Shown here: piece by piece, positions 8,538 to 18,600 of the stretch
How the letters are laid out: every line of letters starts with the position of its first letter
Numbering within the stretch: the first letter of the stretch is position 1
Assembly: GCA_963747515.1 (NCBI GenBank)
Contig: CAVVFN010000003.1
Location: 372,001 to 436,000 of the forward strand
Direction: 5' to 3'
Length of the DNA: 64,000 nucleotides
Origin: Mariniphaga sp963747515
GTDB taxonomy: Bacteria > Bacteroidota > Bacteroidia > Bacteroidales > Prolixibacteraceae
Program-made: the position numbers and the translations under genes
The notes under the pieces: model-generated
What the model saw: the letters and a program-made list of their open reading frames with translations, nothing else
Told to the model about the DNA's origin: nothing
Databases searched by the model: none

Positions 8538-9503
8538 AGAAAAATTTACCTGATTGCGGGCATGTGGGTAGCCCTGTTTTCTGCAAAAGCCCAACAAACT
8601 GCAACATTTGAGGAGATTGAGTTGCAAAGCGGTACATATTATAACGGTTCCGACGGAGTCGGCGGATTTTTCAGCGGCGGGATTTGGTTTCCCAACAGTT
8701 TTAGTGCTCAGTTAAATTACTGGAACGGATTTGCAGTGTCAAACATGAAGGATACCACAACTGCAGGATATGAAAACCAGTGCAGCGCCATTGTAGCTGG
8801 TGGTGCCGATAGCTCCGAAAATTTTGCAGTTGTTTACTGCCCCCAGGAATTGAAACTTCCCTTTGATATTCCGGTTAAAGTTGAAGGTTTTTATATTACC
8901 AATTCGGTTTATACATACCTATCGATGCGCGATGGCGACAATTTTACAAAAAAGTTTGGAGGGCCTGACGGTACCGAACCCGACTATTTTTTGCTGATGG
9001 TTTCCGGAACCGATGCCGAAGGAAATTCCACCGATACAGTGAAATTTTATTTAGCCGATTACCAATCTGAGGATTCTGAAAATGATTATATAATTGACGA
9101 TTGGCAATGGCTGGATTTAAAATCGCTTGGTGTGGTAAGCGAACTGAATTTTTCTGTGGAATCGACTGACATGGGAGACTGGGGGATGAATACTCCTGCT
9201 TATTTTTGTATCGATAACCTTAGAGTTTCAGAAATTTCATCTTTTGCCGGCCAATATCAGGTGGGTAAATCAGAACCAAAAATATTTCCAAATCCAGTAA
9301 TAGATGTATTTCAGGTGGAAGTTGCCGAAGATTTCCAAAAGATAATTTTAACTGATGAAACAGGCAAAATCATTTACCAAACATTGGTGGCAGGAAAAGG
9401 CGAAATCACCATTTCTGTGCTCAATAATAAGCCTGCAGGTCTCTATTTTTTATACATAAAATCCCAAAATGGTGCGTACTTAAAAAAAATAATGAAATAT
9501 TAA
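8535..9503 (+). CDS. DUF4465 surface protein with T9SS sorting tail (BtuH-type candidate)
   Basis: The 322-residue product has a signal peptide ending near AKAQQ, a DUF4465-like domain (residues about 22-235, with FFSGGIWFPN, WNGFAVSN and a CIDNLRV end strand) and a T9SS type A sorting tail (IFPNPVIDVFQVEVAE to KKIMKY). DUF4465 proteins recur in Bacteroidota B12 loci, and some surface cobalamin-binding proteins (BtuH) belong to this type as far as I recall. Its own cobalamin riboswitch directly upstream strongly ties it to B12. Likely role: an extra corrinoid-binding surface protein. No other gene shares its transcript visibly; slyD has its own promoter 170 bp on. Confidence 0.75.
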   Translation: MRKIYLIAGMWVALFSAKAQQTATFEEIELQSGTYYNGSDGVGGFFSGGIWFPNSFSAQLNYWNGFAVSNMKDTTTAGYENQCSAIVAGGADSSENFAVVYCPQELKLPFDIPVKVEGFYITNSVYTYLSMRDGDNFTKKFGGPDGTEPDYFLLMVSGTDAEGNSTDTVKFYLADYQSEDSENDYIIDDWQWLDLKSLGVVSELNFSVESTDMGDWGMNTPAYFCIDNLRVSEISSFAGQYQVGKSEPKIFPNPVIDVFQVEVAEDFQKIILTDETGKIIYQTLVAGKGEITISVLNNKPAGLYFLYIKSQNGAYLKKIMKY

Positions 9504-9674
9504 CGATTAGGAAAGCATCCAAATAGGGTCCCTGTTACTGAAAAGTTAAAAAAAATACACTGCTAATGTATTGATGAGTAGTAAATAATATCTTTTTTTA
9601 TAAATTTATGATTCGCTTTGGAACACAATAAATTGTTTCTTTGTTAATTTTAGTATTAATAGACTAAAAGGTAT

Positions 9675-9705
9675 TTTGTTCTGTGCGGTAAAATAAGTTA
9701 CTTTG
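9675..9705 (+). promoter_or_regulatory. Promoter of slyD
   Basis: TTTG (9675-9678), 19 nt, then TTACTTTG (9698-9705) matches the Bacteroidota TTTG-N19-21-TAnnTTTG promoter with one mismatch. It lies 23 bp upstream of the slyD start. Confidence 0.6.
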
Positions 9706-9728
9706 CAATTTAAAATAAATATATAGTT

Positions 9729-10307
9729 ATGCTGGAAATTTCAAAAAATTCAATGGTTACGCTAAGCTATGATTTGCACATTGAAGATGAAAAGGGGGAA
9801 CTGATAGAAAAAGCAACAGAAGAACAGCCGTTGCAGTTTCTGTATGGTTCGGGGTTAATGCTTCCGAAGTTCGAATCGCATCTGGCAGGTTTAAAAGAAG
9901 GAGAGCCATTTACCATTCGTTTATCGAAAAACGAGGCTTATGGAGAAGTGAATGAGGATGCCATTGTTGAATTGCCAAAAGATGTATTTTTGGTTGACGG
10001 TCAGTTTGATGATGAATTGATTGCCGTTGGAAATGTGGTTCCTATGATGAGCAGCAATGGACAACGTTTGAACGGGCAGGTACTGGATATTGATGACGAA
10101 ACCGTAAAGATGGATTTTAATCACCCGTTGGCAGGAGAAGATCTTTTCTTTACAGGCAAAGTTCTTGGAGTACGGGAACCATCAGATGAAGAAATGGCAG
10201 AGATGCTCTCGGGAGGTGGTTGTGGCTGCGGAAGTGGTGGCTGTGGTGATGGAGATTGTGATTCCGGCGACCATGATCATAATCATGGATGCGGTTGCGG
10301 ATGCTAA
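9729..10307 (+). CDS. slyD: FKBP-type peptidyl-prolyl isomerase SlyD with metal-binding tail
   Basis: SlyD is a cytoplasmic prolyl isomerase and chaperone that also binds nickel and other metals. The 192-residue product carries the FKBP domain with an inserted IF domain: LSYDLHIEDEKGELIE at the start, LPKFESHLAGLKEGE, the insert about residues 75-125, and FNHPLAGEDLFFTGKVL. The tail from about residue 160 is very rich in Cys, Gly, His and Asp and ends GCGCGC, a probable metal store. No signal peptide. It has its own promoter and a strong terminator, so it is probably a single-gene unit. The tail is long in Cys compared with other SlyD proteins I know. Confidence 0.92.
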   Translation: MLEISKNSMVTLSYDLHIEDEKGELIEKATEEQPLQFLYGSGLMLPKFESHLAGLKEGEPFTIRLSKNEAYGEVNEDAIVELPKDVFLVDGQFDDELIAVGNVVPMMSSNGQRLNGQVLDIDDETVKMDFNHPLAGEDLFFTGKVLGVREPSDEEMAEMLSGGGCGCGSGGCGDGDCDSGDHDHNHGCGCGC

Positions 10308-10343
10308 ACAGAATTTTGATAGTTATATTAATTTAATTAATTT

Positions 10344-10386
10344 AACCCCGTTTTCTTTCTGTAAATCAGAGAAAACGGGGTTTTTG
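10344..10386 (+). terminator. Rho-independent terminator after slyD
   Basis: AACCCCGTTTTCT (10344-10356) pairs with AGAAAACGGGGTT (10370-10382), followed by further T residues. A 13-bp stem with a 13-nt loop, 37 bp past the stop codon. Confidence 0.85.
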
Positions 10387-10513
10387 TATTCCTGAAGTTC
10401 AATAGAATGAAATGCCATTTTTGTAATTATTGAAAAGTTTCATGTAAGTTCCACGTGGTTGAAAACCAACAAAAAAGGAAAACATTTGTTACCATAATAA
10501 TTAAACGTAAATT

Positions 10514-11587
10514 GTGAATACATTTGGAAACATATTTCGCCTGACCTCTTTTGGCGAGTCACATGGTCGGGGAATTGGCGGCATTATCGATGGATGTCCT
10601 GCAGGACTTGAGTTGGATGTGGAGCTTATTCAACATGATTTGGCGAGACGTAAACCCGGACAGTCGAAAATAACAACTCAACGCAATGAATCTGATCAGG
10701 TGGAATTTTTATCGGGTGTTTTTGAAGGAAAAACTCAAGGGACTCCTATTGCTTTCATAATTTGGAATAAAGATCAGCACTCTCAGGATTACAACAATCT
10801 AAAAGATGTATACAGGCCTTCGCACGCCGATTATACCTACATTCAAAAATATGGTACACGCGATCATAGAGGTGGAGGCAGATCGTCGGCGCGTGAAACC
10901 ATTGCCAGGGTGGTGGCAGGATCTGTTGCCCGGCAAATTCTATCCCGGCAGGAGATATCCATACAGGCTTTTGTATCCCGCGTTGGGAATGTTGAATTGC
11001 AAAAACCGTATCTTGAATTGGATCTTTCAAATACCGATGAATCCATTGTACGTTGTCCCGATCCCGAAACAGCCGAAGAAATGATTGCACGGATTGAAGC
11101 TGCCGCTCACGATCAGGATACTGTGGGTGGGGTTATTACCTGTGTGGTGAAAGGAGTTCCGCCCGGATGGGGTGAACCTGTGTTTAATAAATTACATGCC
11201 GATCTTGGTTTTGCCATGCTTGGAATCAATGCAGTGAAGGGGTTTGAATACGGCTCAGGGTTTGAAGGAACCAGGCTGAGCGGCTCAGAACATAATGATG
11301 TGTTTTATGCCACCAGGGAAGGTGTGCGTACAAAAACAAACAATTCCGGCGGAATACAGGGAGGTATCTCTAATGGAGAAGATATTTATTTTAAAGTGGC
11401 ATTTAAACCCATTGCAACTTTATTAAAAGAGCAACGTACCGTTGATAAAAACAGCAATGAAACTACCATTCATCCTAAGGGAAGGCACGATCCTTGTGTC
11501 TTACCCCGGGCAGTTCCTATTGTTGAAGCAATGGCTGCATTGGTAATGGCCGATCATTTTTTATTAAGTAAATTAAATTCAATATAA
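10514..11587 (+). CDS. aroC: Chorismate synthase
   Basis: AroC turns 5-enolpyruvylshikimate-3-phosphate into chorismate with reduced FMN, the last common step of aromatic amino acid synthesis. The 357 residues fit the family. Signatures are clear: NTFGNIFRLTSFGESHG at the N-terminus, YRPSHADYTYIQKYG with the GGGRSSARETI motif, and GRHDPCVLPRAVPIVEAMAA near the C-terminus. The start is GTG at 10514, because the family begins at exactly this NTFG motif and no ATG precedes it in frame. The DUF134 gene starts 1 bp after its stop, so the pair forms an operon. Confidence 0.96.
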   Translation: MNTFGNIFRLTSFGESHGRGIGGIIDGCPAGLELDVELIQHDLARRKPGQSKITTQRNESDQVEFLSGVFEGKTQGTPIAFIIWNKDQHSQDYNNLKDVYRPSHADYTYIQKYGTRDHRGGGRSSARETIARVVAGSVARQILSRQEISIQAFVSRVGNVELQKPYLELDLSNTDESIVRCPDPETAEEMIARIEAAAHDQDTVGGVITCVVKGVPPGWGEPVFNKLHADLGFAMLGINAVKGFEYGSGFEGTRLSGSEHNDVFYATREGVRTKTNNSGGIQGGISNGEDIYFKVAFKPIATLLKEQRTVDKNSNETTIHPKGRHDPCVLPRAVPIVEAMAALVMADHFLLSKLNSI

Positions 11588-11588
11588 T

Positions 11589-12002
11589 ATGCCCAGAAAA
11601 AAAAGAAACAGAAGGATTCAGGTCCCCCCGGTAATTAAGGGAATGTCGGTTTATGGAGTTCGTGGCCGTAAATCAAACGAAGTTGTGCTTCGGCTTGAAG
11701 AATACGAAGCCATTCGTTTGCTCGATTACCAAAATCTGACACAGGAACAGGCTGCTGTTCATATGGATGTGTCACGGCCTACTCTTACCCGCATTTATGA
11801 AGAAGCCCGTAATAAAGTGGCTACTGCGTTTGTGGAAGGTCGCGATATCATTTTCAGGGGCGGTGATATTTATTTCGATGATAATTGGCACAAATGCCAG
11901 AATTGTCAGGCAAGTTTTAACAGTTATGAAGAGGGCCAGGCCAAATGTCCGGTTTGCAGCTCGGAAGATGTTATTTCCCTGAATGAGTTTTATTCGAAAT
12001 AG
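11589..12002 (+). CDS. DUF134 (UPF0251) family DNA-binding protein
   Basis: The 137-residue product belongs to the DUF134/UPF0251 family of small predicted DNA-binding proteins. It has a basic N-terminus (PRKKRNRR), a helix-turn-helix about residues 40-75 (LTQEQAAVHMDVSRPTLTRI) and a C-terminal zinc ribbon-like CxxC pair (CQNCQASF and CPVCSS). Family members often accompany redox or iron-sulfur genes; here it directly follows aroC, and its target is unknown. A good terminator lies 38 bp after the stop. Confidence 0.88.
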   Translation: MPRKKRNRRIQVPPVIKGMSVYGVRGRKSNEVVLRLEEYEAIRLLDYQNLTQEQAAVHMDVSRPTLTRIYEEARNKVATAFVEGRDIIFRGGDIYFDDNWHKCQNCQASFNSYEEGQAKCPVCSSEDVISLNEFYSK

Positions 12003-12039
12003 AATTCCGGGAGGCCTACCTTCTATATCCAGACGTATT

Positions 12040-12082
12040 TCCTGCGGTAGCATAATTGTACCGCAGGATTATTCATTTTTTT
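12040..12082 (+). terminator. Terminator after the aroC-DUF134 operon
   Basis: TCCTGCGGTA (12040-12049) pairs perfectly with TACCGCAGGA (12059-12068), followed after ATTATTCA-type spacing by a T run at 12076-12082. The gap before the T run makes it slightly atypical. Confidence 0.65.
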
Positions 12083-12151
12083 ATTTAATGGTTAATGTAT
12101 AGGAAATAACCTGTATTCATCTTCCATCTTTACTCCTTATTTGTGAAAGAC

Positions 12152-12748
12152 TTAATCCGATTCCGGAACAAAGTCGAGCGAAACCGAATTGACACAATGC
12201 CTTGTATTTTTCTCAGTGAACCGTTCACCAAAAAATACATGTCCCAGGTGACCTCCGCAATTGTTGCATGTAATTTCCGTGCGTCGCCCGTCGGCATCAG
12301 TGGTTTTATTAACCGCTCCTTCAATTTCATCATCAAAACTAGGCCAGCCGCAGTTGGATTCAAACTTATCGGATGACCTGAACAATGGTGCTCCGCACTG
12401 TTTGCAAACGTAGGTTCCTTTTTCCTTATGTTTGTTGTATTTTCCGGTAAATGGGCGTTCGGTCCCTTTATGAATTATAACATATTCTTCAAATTCTGTT
12501 AATGGCTTTAATTCTTTCATAATTATTTTCTCTTCTGTCTGATTTTCTTTTTTTCTCTTTTCATTGGCTTTTTCCCGGGCCTTTACATTTTCCTGCATTT
12601 GTAACCCGTGCTTGTTGTTGTTCTTTCCATCAGATTTCCCGCAGGAAGGAATGGTAACAATTAAAAGCAACATCATTAAAAAGAATTTTATAGGATGTAA
12701 ATTAGTATTTTTAAATGATATCATATGTAATTCGTATGAGGGTTTCAT
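12152..12748 (-). CDS. msrB: Peptide-methionine (R)-S-oxide reductase MsrB, lipoprotein form
   Basis: MsrB repairs oxidised methionine (R-sulfoxide) in proteins. The 198-residue product starts with a lipoprotein signal: a hydrophobic segment then TIPSCG, with the lipobox cysteine about residue 36. A charged linker (about 40-75) leads to the MsrB domain: CKQCGAPLF and CNNCGGHLGHVF hold the structural zinc cysteines, GWPSFDD is the substrate loop, and RHCVNSVSLDF carries the catalytic cysteine. It should work in the periplasm on lipid-anchored or secreted proteins. A second ATG at 12724 (MISFKN) gives a more usual signal length and is an equally good start. Monocistronic, convergent to DUF134. 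Confidence 0.93.
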   Translation of the reverse strand: MKPSYELHMISFKNTNLHPIKFFLMMLLLIVTIPSCGKSDGKNNNKHGLQMQENVKAREKANEKRKKENQTEEKIIMKELKPLTEFEEYVIIHKGTERPFTGKYNKHKEKGTYVCKQCGAPLFRSSDKFESNCGWPSFDDEIEGAVNKTTDADGRRTEITCNNCGGHLGHVFFGERFTEKNTRHCVNSVSLDFVPESD

Positions 12749-13137
12749 TCATAAATGGTTGGTGCGACTTATTGCTCATGCTCATTCTAATATTAAGTAA
12801 ATGACAATTGTCAAAGCGTAAGGTTCAAAATTCATACAGTTAGTTCAGTTGCCTGCATTGATTAATGACTTTAATCCATACAAGAACAGCATTTGAAATA
12901 TCCTGGATAATAAAAGATGAAACAGCATTTACAAAAATTGCATGTGCAGGAATGAAATTTGCATGCAGAAGAGCATTTTATTGATGTATATTTGTTATCA
13001 GCTTTACTTTGGTTTAAATTCATTCAAAAGACCTTCAGACGGAATTCACGCCCTTTCTTAATTTCCTAATTTAAATGTGAATGACGTGAAAAGTGCATAT
13101 TATTTCGTATCTATTAAGAACAGTCTAAATTTGGAAT
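12749..13137. other. Intergenic region, no gene seen
   Basis: About 390 bp of AT-rich sequence between msrB and the Nudix gene. The only structure noted is a perfect 12-bp palindrome TGACAATTGTCA (12802-12813), 54 bp upstream of the msrB start on the minus strand, which could be an operator. No RNA gene or clear terminator was recognised. Confidence 0.4.
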
Positions 13138-13596
13138 TTAACCGCATATTTTTGCTGTCAGCTGATCCAGAAATGGAATTTGACCTTTATGAATTTTATG
13201 CCTGGCATCATTCAGCAGAAACCATTCAGCTTTATCTACTTCAGGCACCTCAATCCGCTTTCCCGAGCGCGGGGGCCATTCCATGCTGAATGTATTGCTT
13301 GAAACATCCAAAGGATTAAAATCCGCTTCCGTTATCCACAGGTAGATGTATTTTCCGCCGGGTTGTTTCACTGGCTCAAGTTCAACAAGTTGTGCGGCGG
13401 CAACAAATCCTGTTTCCTCATGAAACTCTCTTATGGCTGCCTCTTTTGGGTTTTCATTCTCATTAAATTCACCTTTGGGGACCGACCATGCGTGTTCGTC
13501 TTTATTCTTCCAGTAAGGTCCACCAGGATGTACCAGGAAAACCTCTAATCCATTTTTCGTATTCCGCCAGGCTAATATTCCCGCACTTTTCTTCAT
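13138..13596 (-). CDS. Nudix hydrolase
   Basis: A 152-residue Nudix family pyrophosphohydrolase. The Nudix box is complete: GEFNENENPKEAAIREFHEE followed by TGF, with the metal-binding REFHEE core. The product begins MKKSAGILAWRN and resembles the NTP/diadenosine-type group (WSVPKGE before the box and EVDKAEWF after it). Substrate cannot be told; ADP-sugars or nucleoside diphosphate derivatives would suit its position, since it is the last gene of the glgE-treS-glgB operon, 16 bp after glgB. That link is inference from spacing only. Confidence 0.88.
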   Translation of the reverse strand: MKKSAGILAWRNTKNGLEVFLVHPGGPYWKNKDEHAWSVPKGEFNENENPKEAAIREFHEETGFVAAAQLVELEPVKQPGGKYIYLWITEADFNPLDVSSNTFSMEWPPRSGKRIEVPEVDKAEWFLLNDARHKIHKGQIPFLDQLTAKICG

Positions 13597-13612
13597 GCTT
13601 TCCCCTATTCAG

Positions 13613-15604
13613 TCAATCGCCCTTAGCAAACATAACCACACTCAGTGGGGGCAACAAAATATTTATCGACTGTTCTTCTCCATGATAAGGCACAGGGGTT
13701 GAAACAACTTCACCAAAATTACCCATTCCACTTCCACCGTATTGTTTGGCATCGCTGTTAAGAATTTCATACCATACTGCGTCATCGGGGACTCCTATTC
13801 TATAGTTATGCCTTGGAATAGGTGTAAAGTTAACAACAACCAAAACAGGTCTGCTTCGGTTATTCCCGTACCGCATAAAACTAAGGATGGAATTTGCCGA
13901 ATCATTTGCATCTATCCACCTGAATCCTTCTTCTGCAAAATCAATTTCATACAAAGCGGGAAAGCGTTTATAAACGCTGTTTAAGTCTTTAATATAGAAC
14001 TGCAGACCATGGTGGTTGCCATTTTCGAGTAAATGCCAGTCGAGACTGGAATCGTGATTCCATTCATTCCATTGACCAAATTCCATTCCCATGAAGTGCA
14101 GTTTTTTACCGGGATGGGCAAACATGAATCCAAACAGAGTACGCAAATTGGCAAACTTTTGCCAATCGTCACCAGGCATTTTATTAATTAAGCTTCCCTT
14201 GCCATGCACCACCTCATCATGTGAAAGGGAAAGCATAAAATTTTCATTGAAAGCATACATTATACTAAAAGTAATCTGATTGTGGTGATAACTCCGGTGG
14301 ATAGGTTCATGTGAAAAATACTTCAGGGTATCGTGCATCCATCCCATATTCCACTTCATGCCAAATCCAAGTCCTCCTGTATATACAGGGCGGGTCACCA
14401 TGGGCCAGGCTGTAGATTCTTCCGCAATGGTTTGCACATCGGGAAATTTGGCATAAATCGATTCGTTTAAATCGCGCATAAAAAGAATGGCATCAAGGTT
14501 TTCTCTGCCGCCGAATTCATTAGGTATCCATTCTCCTTCTTTACGTGAATAATCGAGATAAAGCATAGAAGCCACGGCATCAACACGAATGCCATCAATA
14601 TGAAATCGTTCCATCCAGCAATGGGCGCTGCTTATTAAAAAGTTTCTGATTTCGTTTCTCCCGTAGTTAAAAATGTAACTGTTCCAGTCGGGGTGATATC
14701 CTTTTCGGGGATCCTGATGTTCGTATAAATAGGTGCCGTCAAAAAAATGCAGGCCGTGCTGATCTCCCGGGAAATGTGAAGGTACCCAGTCGATGATGAT
14801 GCCAATATCGTTCTGATGCAGGTAATCCACAAAGTACATAAACTCATCGGGGTTTCCAAACCGGCTGGTAGGAGCAAAATATCCGGTAACCTGGTAACCC
14901 CAGGAACCGGAGAAGGGGTATTCACTCACCGGCATGAGTTCGATGTGCGTATATCCCATTTTTTTGACATAAGTAGCCAGTTCCTCAGCCAGTTCAGGGT
15001 AATACAACGAACGAGAACCTTCCTCAGGTTTGCGCCTCCAGGATTCAAGGTGCACCTCATATACCGAAAATGGACTATCAAGCGAATTGTAGTTTTTACG
15101 CTTGTTCATCCATTTTGAGTCGTTCCAGGGATAATTATGTTGCCAAACAACAGAAGCAGTTTTTGGAGGCGGTTCATTGAAGTTGGCTGCTGGATCGGCT
15201 TTTTCAACGGCATAGTTATTATGTTGTGAAACAATGTAATATTTATAGGCTTCACCTTTCCCGACATTTGGAATAAACCCTTGCCAGATTCCCGATCCAT
15301 CTCCACGGACTTTGAGGTGGTTGGCATCTTTTTTCCAGCCGTTAAAATTTCCGATAACCGCTACTGTTCTGGCATTCGGTGCCCAAACAGCAAAATAAGT
15401 CCCTTTCGTATGGTTATGCTCCATTACATGAGCGCCCAGTTTTTCATGAAGACTAAAATGCTTTCCTTCGCGAAATAAATAAATATCGTATTCCGAAATA
15501 AGGTTCGGCCCGTTATTCTCCAAACCATCATTATGCTGAAGGTGTTCTTTTTCTTTCCCGGAATTTCTTTCCTCTTCTGCTGATATAGTTTGATTATCAC
15601 TCAT
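13613..15604 (-). CDS. glgB: 1,4-alpha-glucan branching enzyme GlgB
   Basis: GlgB moves a segment of an alpha-1,4-glucan to make alpha-1,6 branches. The 663 residues comprise a variable acidic N-terminus (about 1-30), a CBM48 domain (VWAPNARTVAVIGNFNGW, about 70-160), the GH13 barrel and a C-terminal beta domain. Catalytic landmarks: GIRVDAVASMLYLDY (nucleophile Asp), QTIAEESTAWP (acid Glu) and LSHDEVVHGKGS (stabilising Asp). In the GlgE pathway it branches the linear maltosyl chains made by the enzyme two genes upstream. It lies 29 bp after treS and 16 bp before the Nudix gene, all minus strand. Confidence 0.95.
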   Translation of the reverse strand: MSDNQTISAEEERNSGKEKEHLQHNDGLENNGPNLISEYDIYLFREGKHFSLHEKLGAHVMEHNHTKGTYFAVWAPNARTVAVIGNFNGWKKDANHLKVRGDGSGIWQGFIPNVGKGEAYKYYIVSQHNNYAVEKADPAANFNEPPPKTASVVWQHNYPWNDSKWMNKRKNYNSLDSPFSVYEVHLESWRRKPEEGSRSLYYPELAEELATYVKKMGYTHIELMPVSEYPFSGSWGYQVTGYFAPTSRFGNPDEFMYFVDYLHQNDIGIIIDWVPSHFPGDQHGLHFFDGTYLYEHQDPRKGYHPDWNSYIFNYGRNEIRNFLISSAHCWMERFHIDGIRVDAVASMLYLDYSRKEGEWIPNEFGGRENLDAILFMRDLNESIYAKFPDVQTIAEESTAWPMVTRPVYTGGLGFGMKWNMGWMHDTLKYFSHEPIHRSYHHNQITFSIMYAFNENFMLSLSHDEVVHGKGSLINKMPGDDWQKFANLRTLFGFMFAHPGKKLHFMGMEFGQWNEWNHDSSLDWHLLENGNHHGLQFYIKDLNSVYKRFPALYEIDFAEEGFRWIDANDSANSILSFMRYGNNRSRPVLVVVNFTPIPRHNYRIGVPDDAVWYEILNSDAKQYGGSGMGNFGEVVSTPVPYHGEEQSINILLPPLSVVMFAKGD

Positions 15605-15633
15605 GATCTCAACTTTTATTGTATTCAGAACTT

Positions 15634-18600
15634 CTAACCTTTTTCAATTAAATCCCCCATTATCATTTTCAGACCAGAAAGGGGAATATGAAGCCAATCG
15701 GGCCTGTTATTAAATTCATAATCCAATTCATATATTGCCTTTTCAATGGTATAAACCGCCATTAAATCGTGAATCTGATTTTTTTCTTCGGGTATAAACG
15801 ATGCATTCCCTGCTGTTTCGAGATAACTTTCTATAAACATATCCTGCACGGTAACATACCAGGCTTCCAGCCAAGGCTTAAAGAATTCGGTACTTTCCGG
15901 CATTTTCGATTCATTTGCAACTTTCCCCATGTATATTGAATAATGGAATGAACGTAACATACCTGCAACATCTTTAAAAGGGCAATGCTTTAGTTTTCGG
16001 GCAGTCATCGAACGCGTAGGTTCCCCCTCAAAATCAATAATTACAAAATCTTTTCCGGTAAAAAGCACCTGCCCAAGATGGTAATCGCCATGTACCCGTA
16101 TTTTGGAAGTATGAATTTTCTTTCGTTCCAGAGTACTTTTAATGGTAGACAGTAACAGGTTTTCTTTTTTAATAATTTCATCCATTAAGATCACCTGATC
16201 TTCCTTCAATCTTTTGTTTGATGATTTCATCTGGCTGATGGTCCGCTTAATAAGAGTGCGGAAAGATTGATACAGTGATTTCTGATACAGCAAAGAAAAA
16301 GGTTCCTGTGTAAATTCCTTCTTATTTTTAACAGAAGCAAGTGCCAGGTGCATTTCGGCCGTTCGTTTTCCCAGAAGGGTAACCATTTCGGTAAAAAATG
16401 ATCCAAGCAACTCTTTCATTTTTTCCCTTCCTGCTGTCTCGGCTACATTACTGCCGTAATTGGCAGCCAGCAATACTTCCTTTTCCTCAATTATCCGGTC
16501 GAAATAATGATCAATGGCCGATTGCGTATACTCCCATGCATTCCCCTCATTAGGAATGTAATCGACCAATATGCCAAGGCCTGTATTTTCTGCAATGTCT
16601 GACTGGTATTCAATCGCACCTGCAAAAAGGGGAAAGTTTCTGAATCCTGTATTTTCTGTAAGTGTGCGAATTATTTCCAGCTCAGGGTTATTCCCTTCTT
16701 CAGGGCTCCGGTACAGTTTAAAGAAGAAACGGTTGTTGTAAAGTATAGAAGTATTGGATTGCTCAGCCAACAAAACCCTGGAAGGCAGGGGAAGCTCCCC
16801 CTTCGATATTTTTTTGCTGAAGTTTTTTCCCGGGATGCCGGCAATAGCTCCCTTTTTATGTCTCAGCTTTCCTTTTTGGAAAATGAGTTTCAGAAGCAGA
16901 TCCCTTACATGCTGGTCGTATGAACCATCAATTAGCAAACCGTTATGACCATCGATTTCAACAAATGCCACCAAGGCCTCGGGATGTTTGTATTTTTTCT
17001 CTGATACATCCTCACCGGTATTCAATGACAGGGGAATAACGTATTGTTCATTTCTGCCCTCAATATAAACAATTTCAATAAATAAAATGAATGAATTCAA
17101 TTTCCCGGTTGAAAGGGGGATTGAATCCTTTACCTGTATGCTTTTGATCTTTTTTGCTTTTCCCCTGAACCACCTGCTTTTCTGGACATAACCAAACATG
17201 ATTTCTTTAAGTGCATTTTGAGCCGAAACACTCATCTGATTCCATTCTTTTGAAGTCAGAGTAAGGCGAGAATCAGGAGACAGGTAGTTGGGTCTTTCTT
17301 CTTCCTCCTGTTTTTTAAGTTCAAACCAAAAGTAATTCTTAAACTGAAGCGGAAAAATATAGGGATCGCTTTCGATAGTGGGAAATTTATTGCGACCAAA
17401 CACTTCCACTGGCACATATCCGGCAAATTTTGAAAGATTAAGTTCAGCCAGCTGCGAATAACGTGACAGATTAACAATTATTAAAATTATTTCATCTTTA
17501 TAGCTTCGGGTAAAAGCCAGTATTTTGCTGTTGTTGGAATCGATAAACTGAATATCGCCCCGGCTAAATGCCTTATAATCTTTTCTTTTGGCTATAATCC
17601 TGCGCATCCACCAAAGCAGAGAAGTAGGATTTTGTTCGTGGTTATCTACATTGATAGATTCATAATGATAATCGTGATTATAAATTACCGGCAAAAACAG
17701 CCGTTGAGGTTCAGCTGTTGAAAATCCTGCATTGCGGTCGGACGACCACTGCATTGGTGTCCGCACCCCATCGCGGTCGCCCAGGTAATAATTGTCGCCC
17801 ATGCCAATTTCATCGCCATAATAAACAATAGGAGTTCCTGGCAATGAAAATAACAGGATGTTCATCAATTCAATATTTTTCCTGTCGTTGTCGAGCAAAG
17901 GAGCCAGTCGGCGGCGGATTCCCAGGTTTATGCGCTGCTTGGTGTCTTTTGCAAACGATTTGTACATATAATCCCGTTCCTCGTCAGTCACCATTTCAAG
18001 GGTAAGTTCATCGTGATTACGAAGAAAAATAGCCCACTGGCAAATCTCAGGTATAGCAGGAGTCTGGTCAAGAATATCAACCAAAGGGAAGCGATCTTCC
18101 ATACGCATCGACATGTACAGGCGTGGCATCAGAGGGAAGTGAAACGACATGTGGCATTCATCACCTGAACCAAAATAGGCAGATGCATCATCAGGCCACT
18201 GATTGGCCTCGGCAAGCAGCATCTTATTCTGATGTTTCTCATCTATATGTTTACGTAATTTTTTCAAAAACTGGTGAGTTTCGGGAAGGTTTTCGCAATT
18301 GGTTCCTTCTCTTTCATATAAATACGGGACCGCATCGAGTCTTAATCCATCAACGCCTATCTGGAACCAGAAATCCAAAACTTTAATTACAGCATCGTGA
18401 ACCCTTGGATTATCGAAATTTAAATCGGGTTGATGTGAATAAAAACGATGCCAGTAGTAAGCTTTGGCTATAGGATCCCACGACCAGTTTGAGATTTCAA
18501 AATCCTGAAAAATAATACGTGCATCTGTATATTTATCGGGAGTATCGTTCCACACGTAAAAATCACGATAGGCACTTCCCGACTTTGCATGTCGCGCCCT

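Noticed and set aside
10451..10458. CCACGTGG palindrome before aroC
   Set aside because: Eight bases are too few to call an operator without conservation data.
13077..13289. 70-codon plus-strand frame over the Nudix 3' end
   Set aside because: It is mostly antisense to the Nudix gene and has no recognisable motif.
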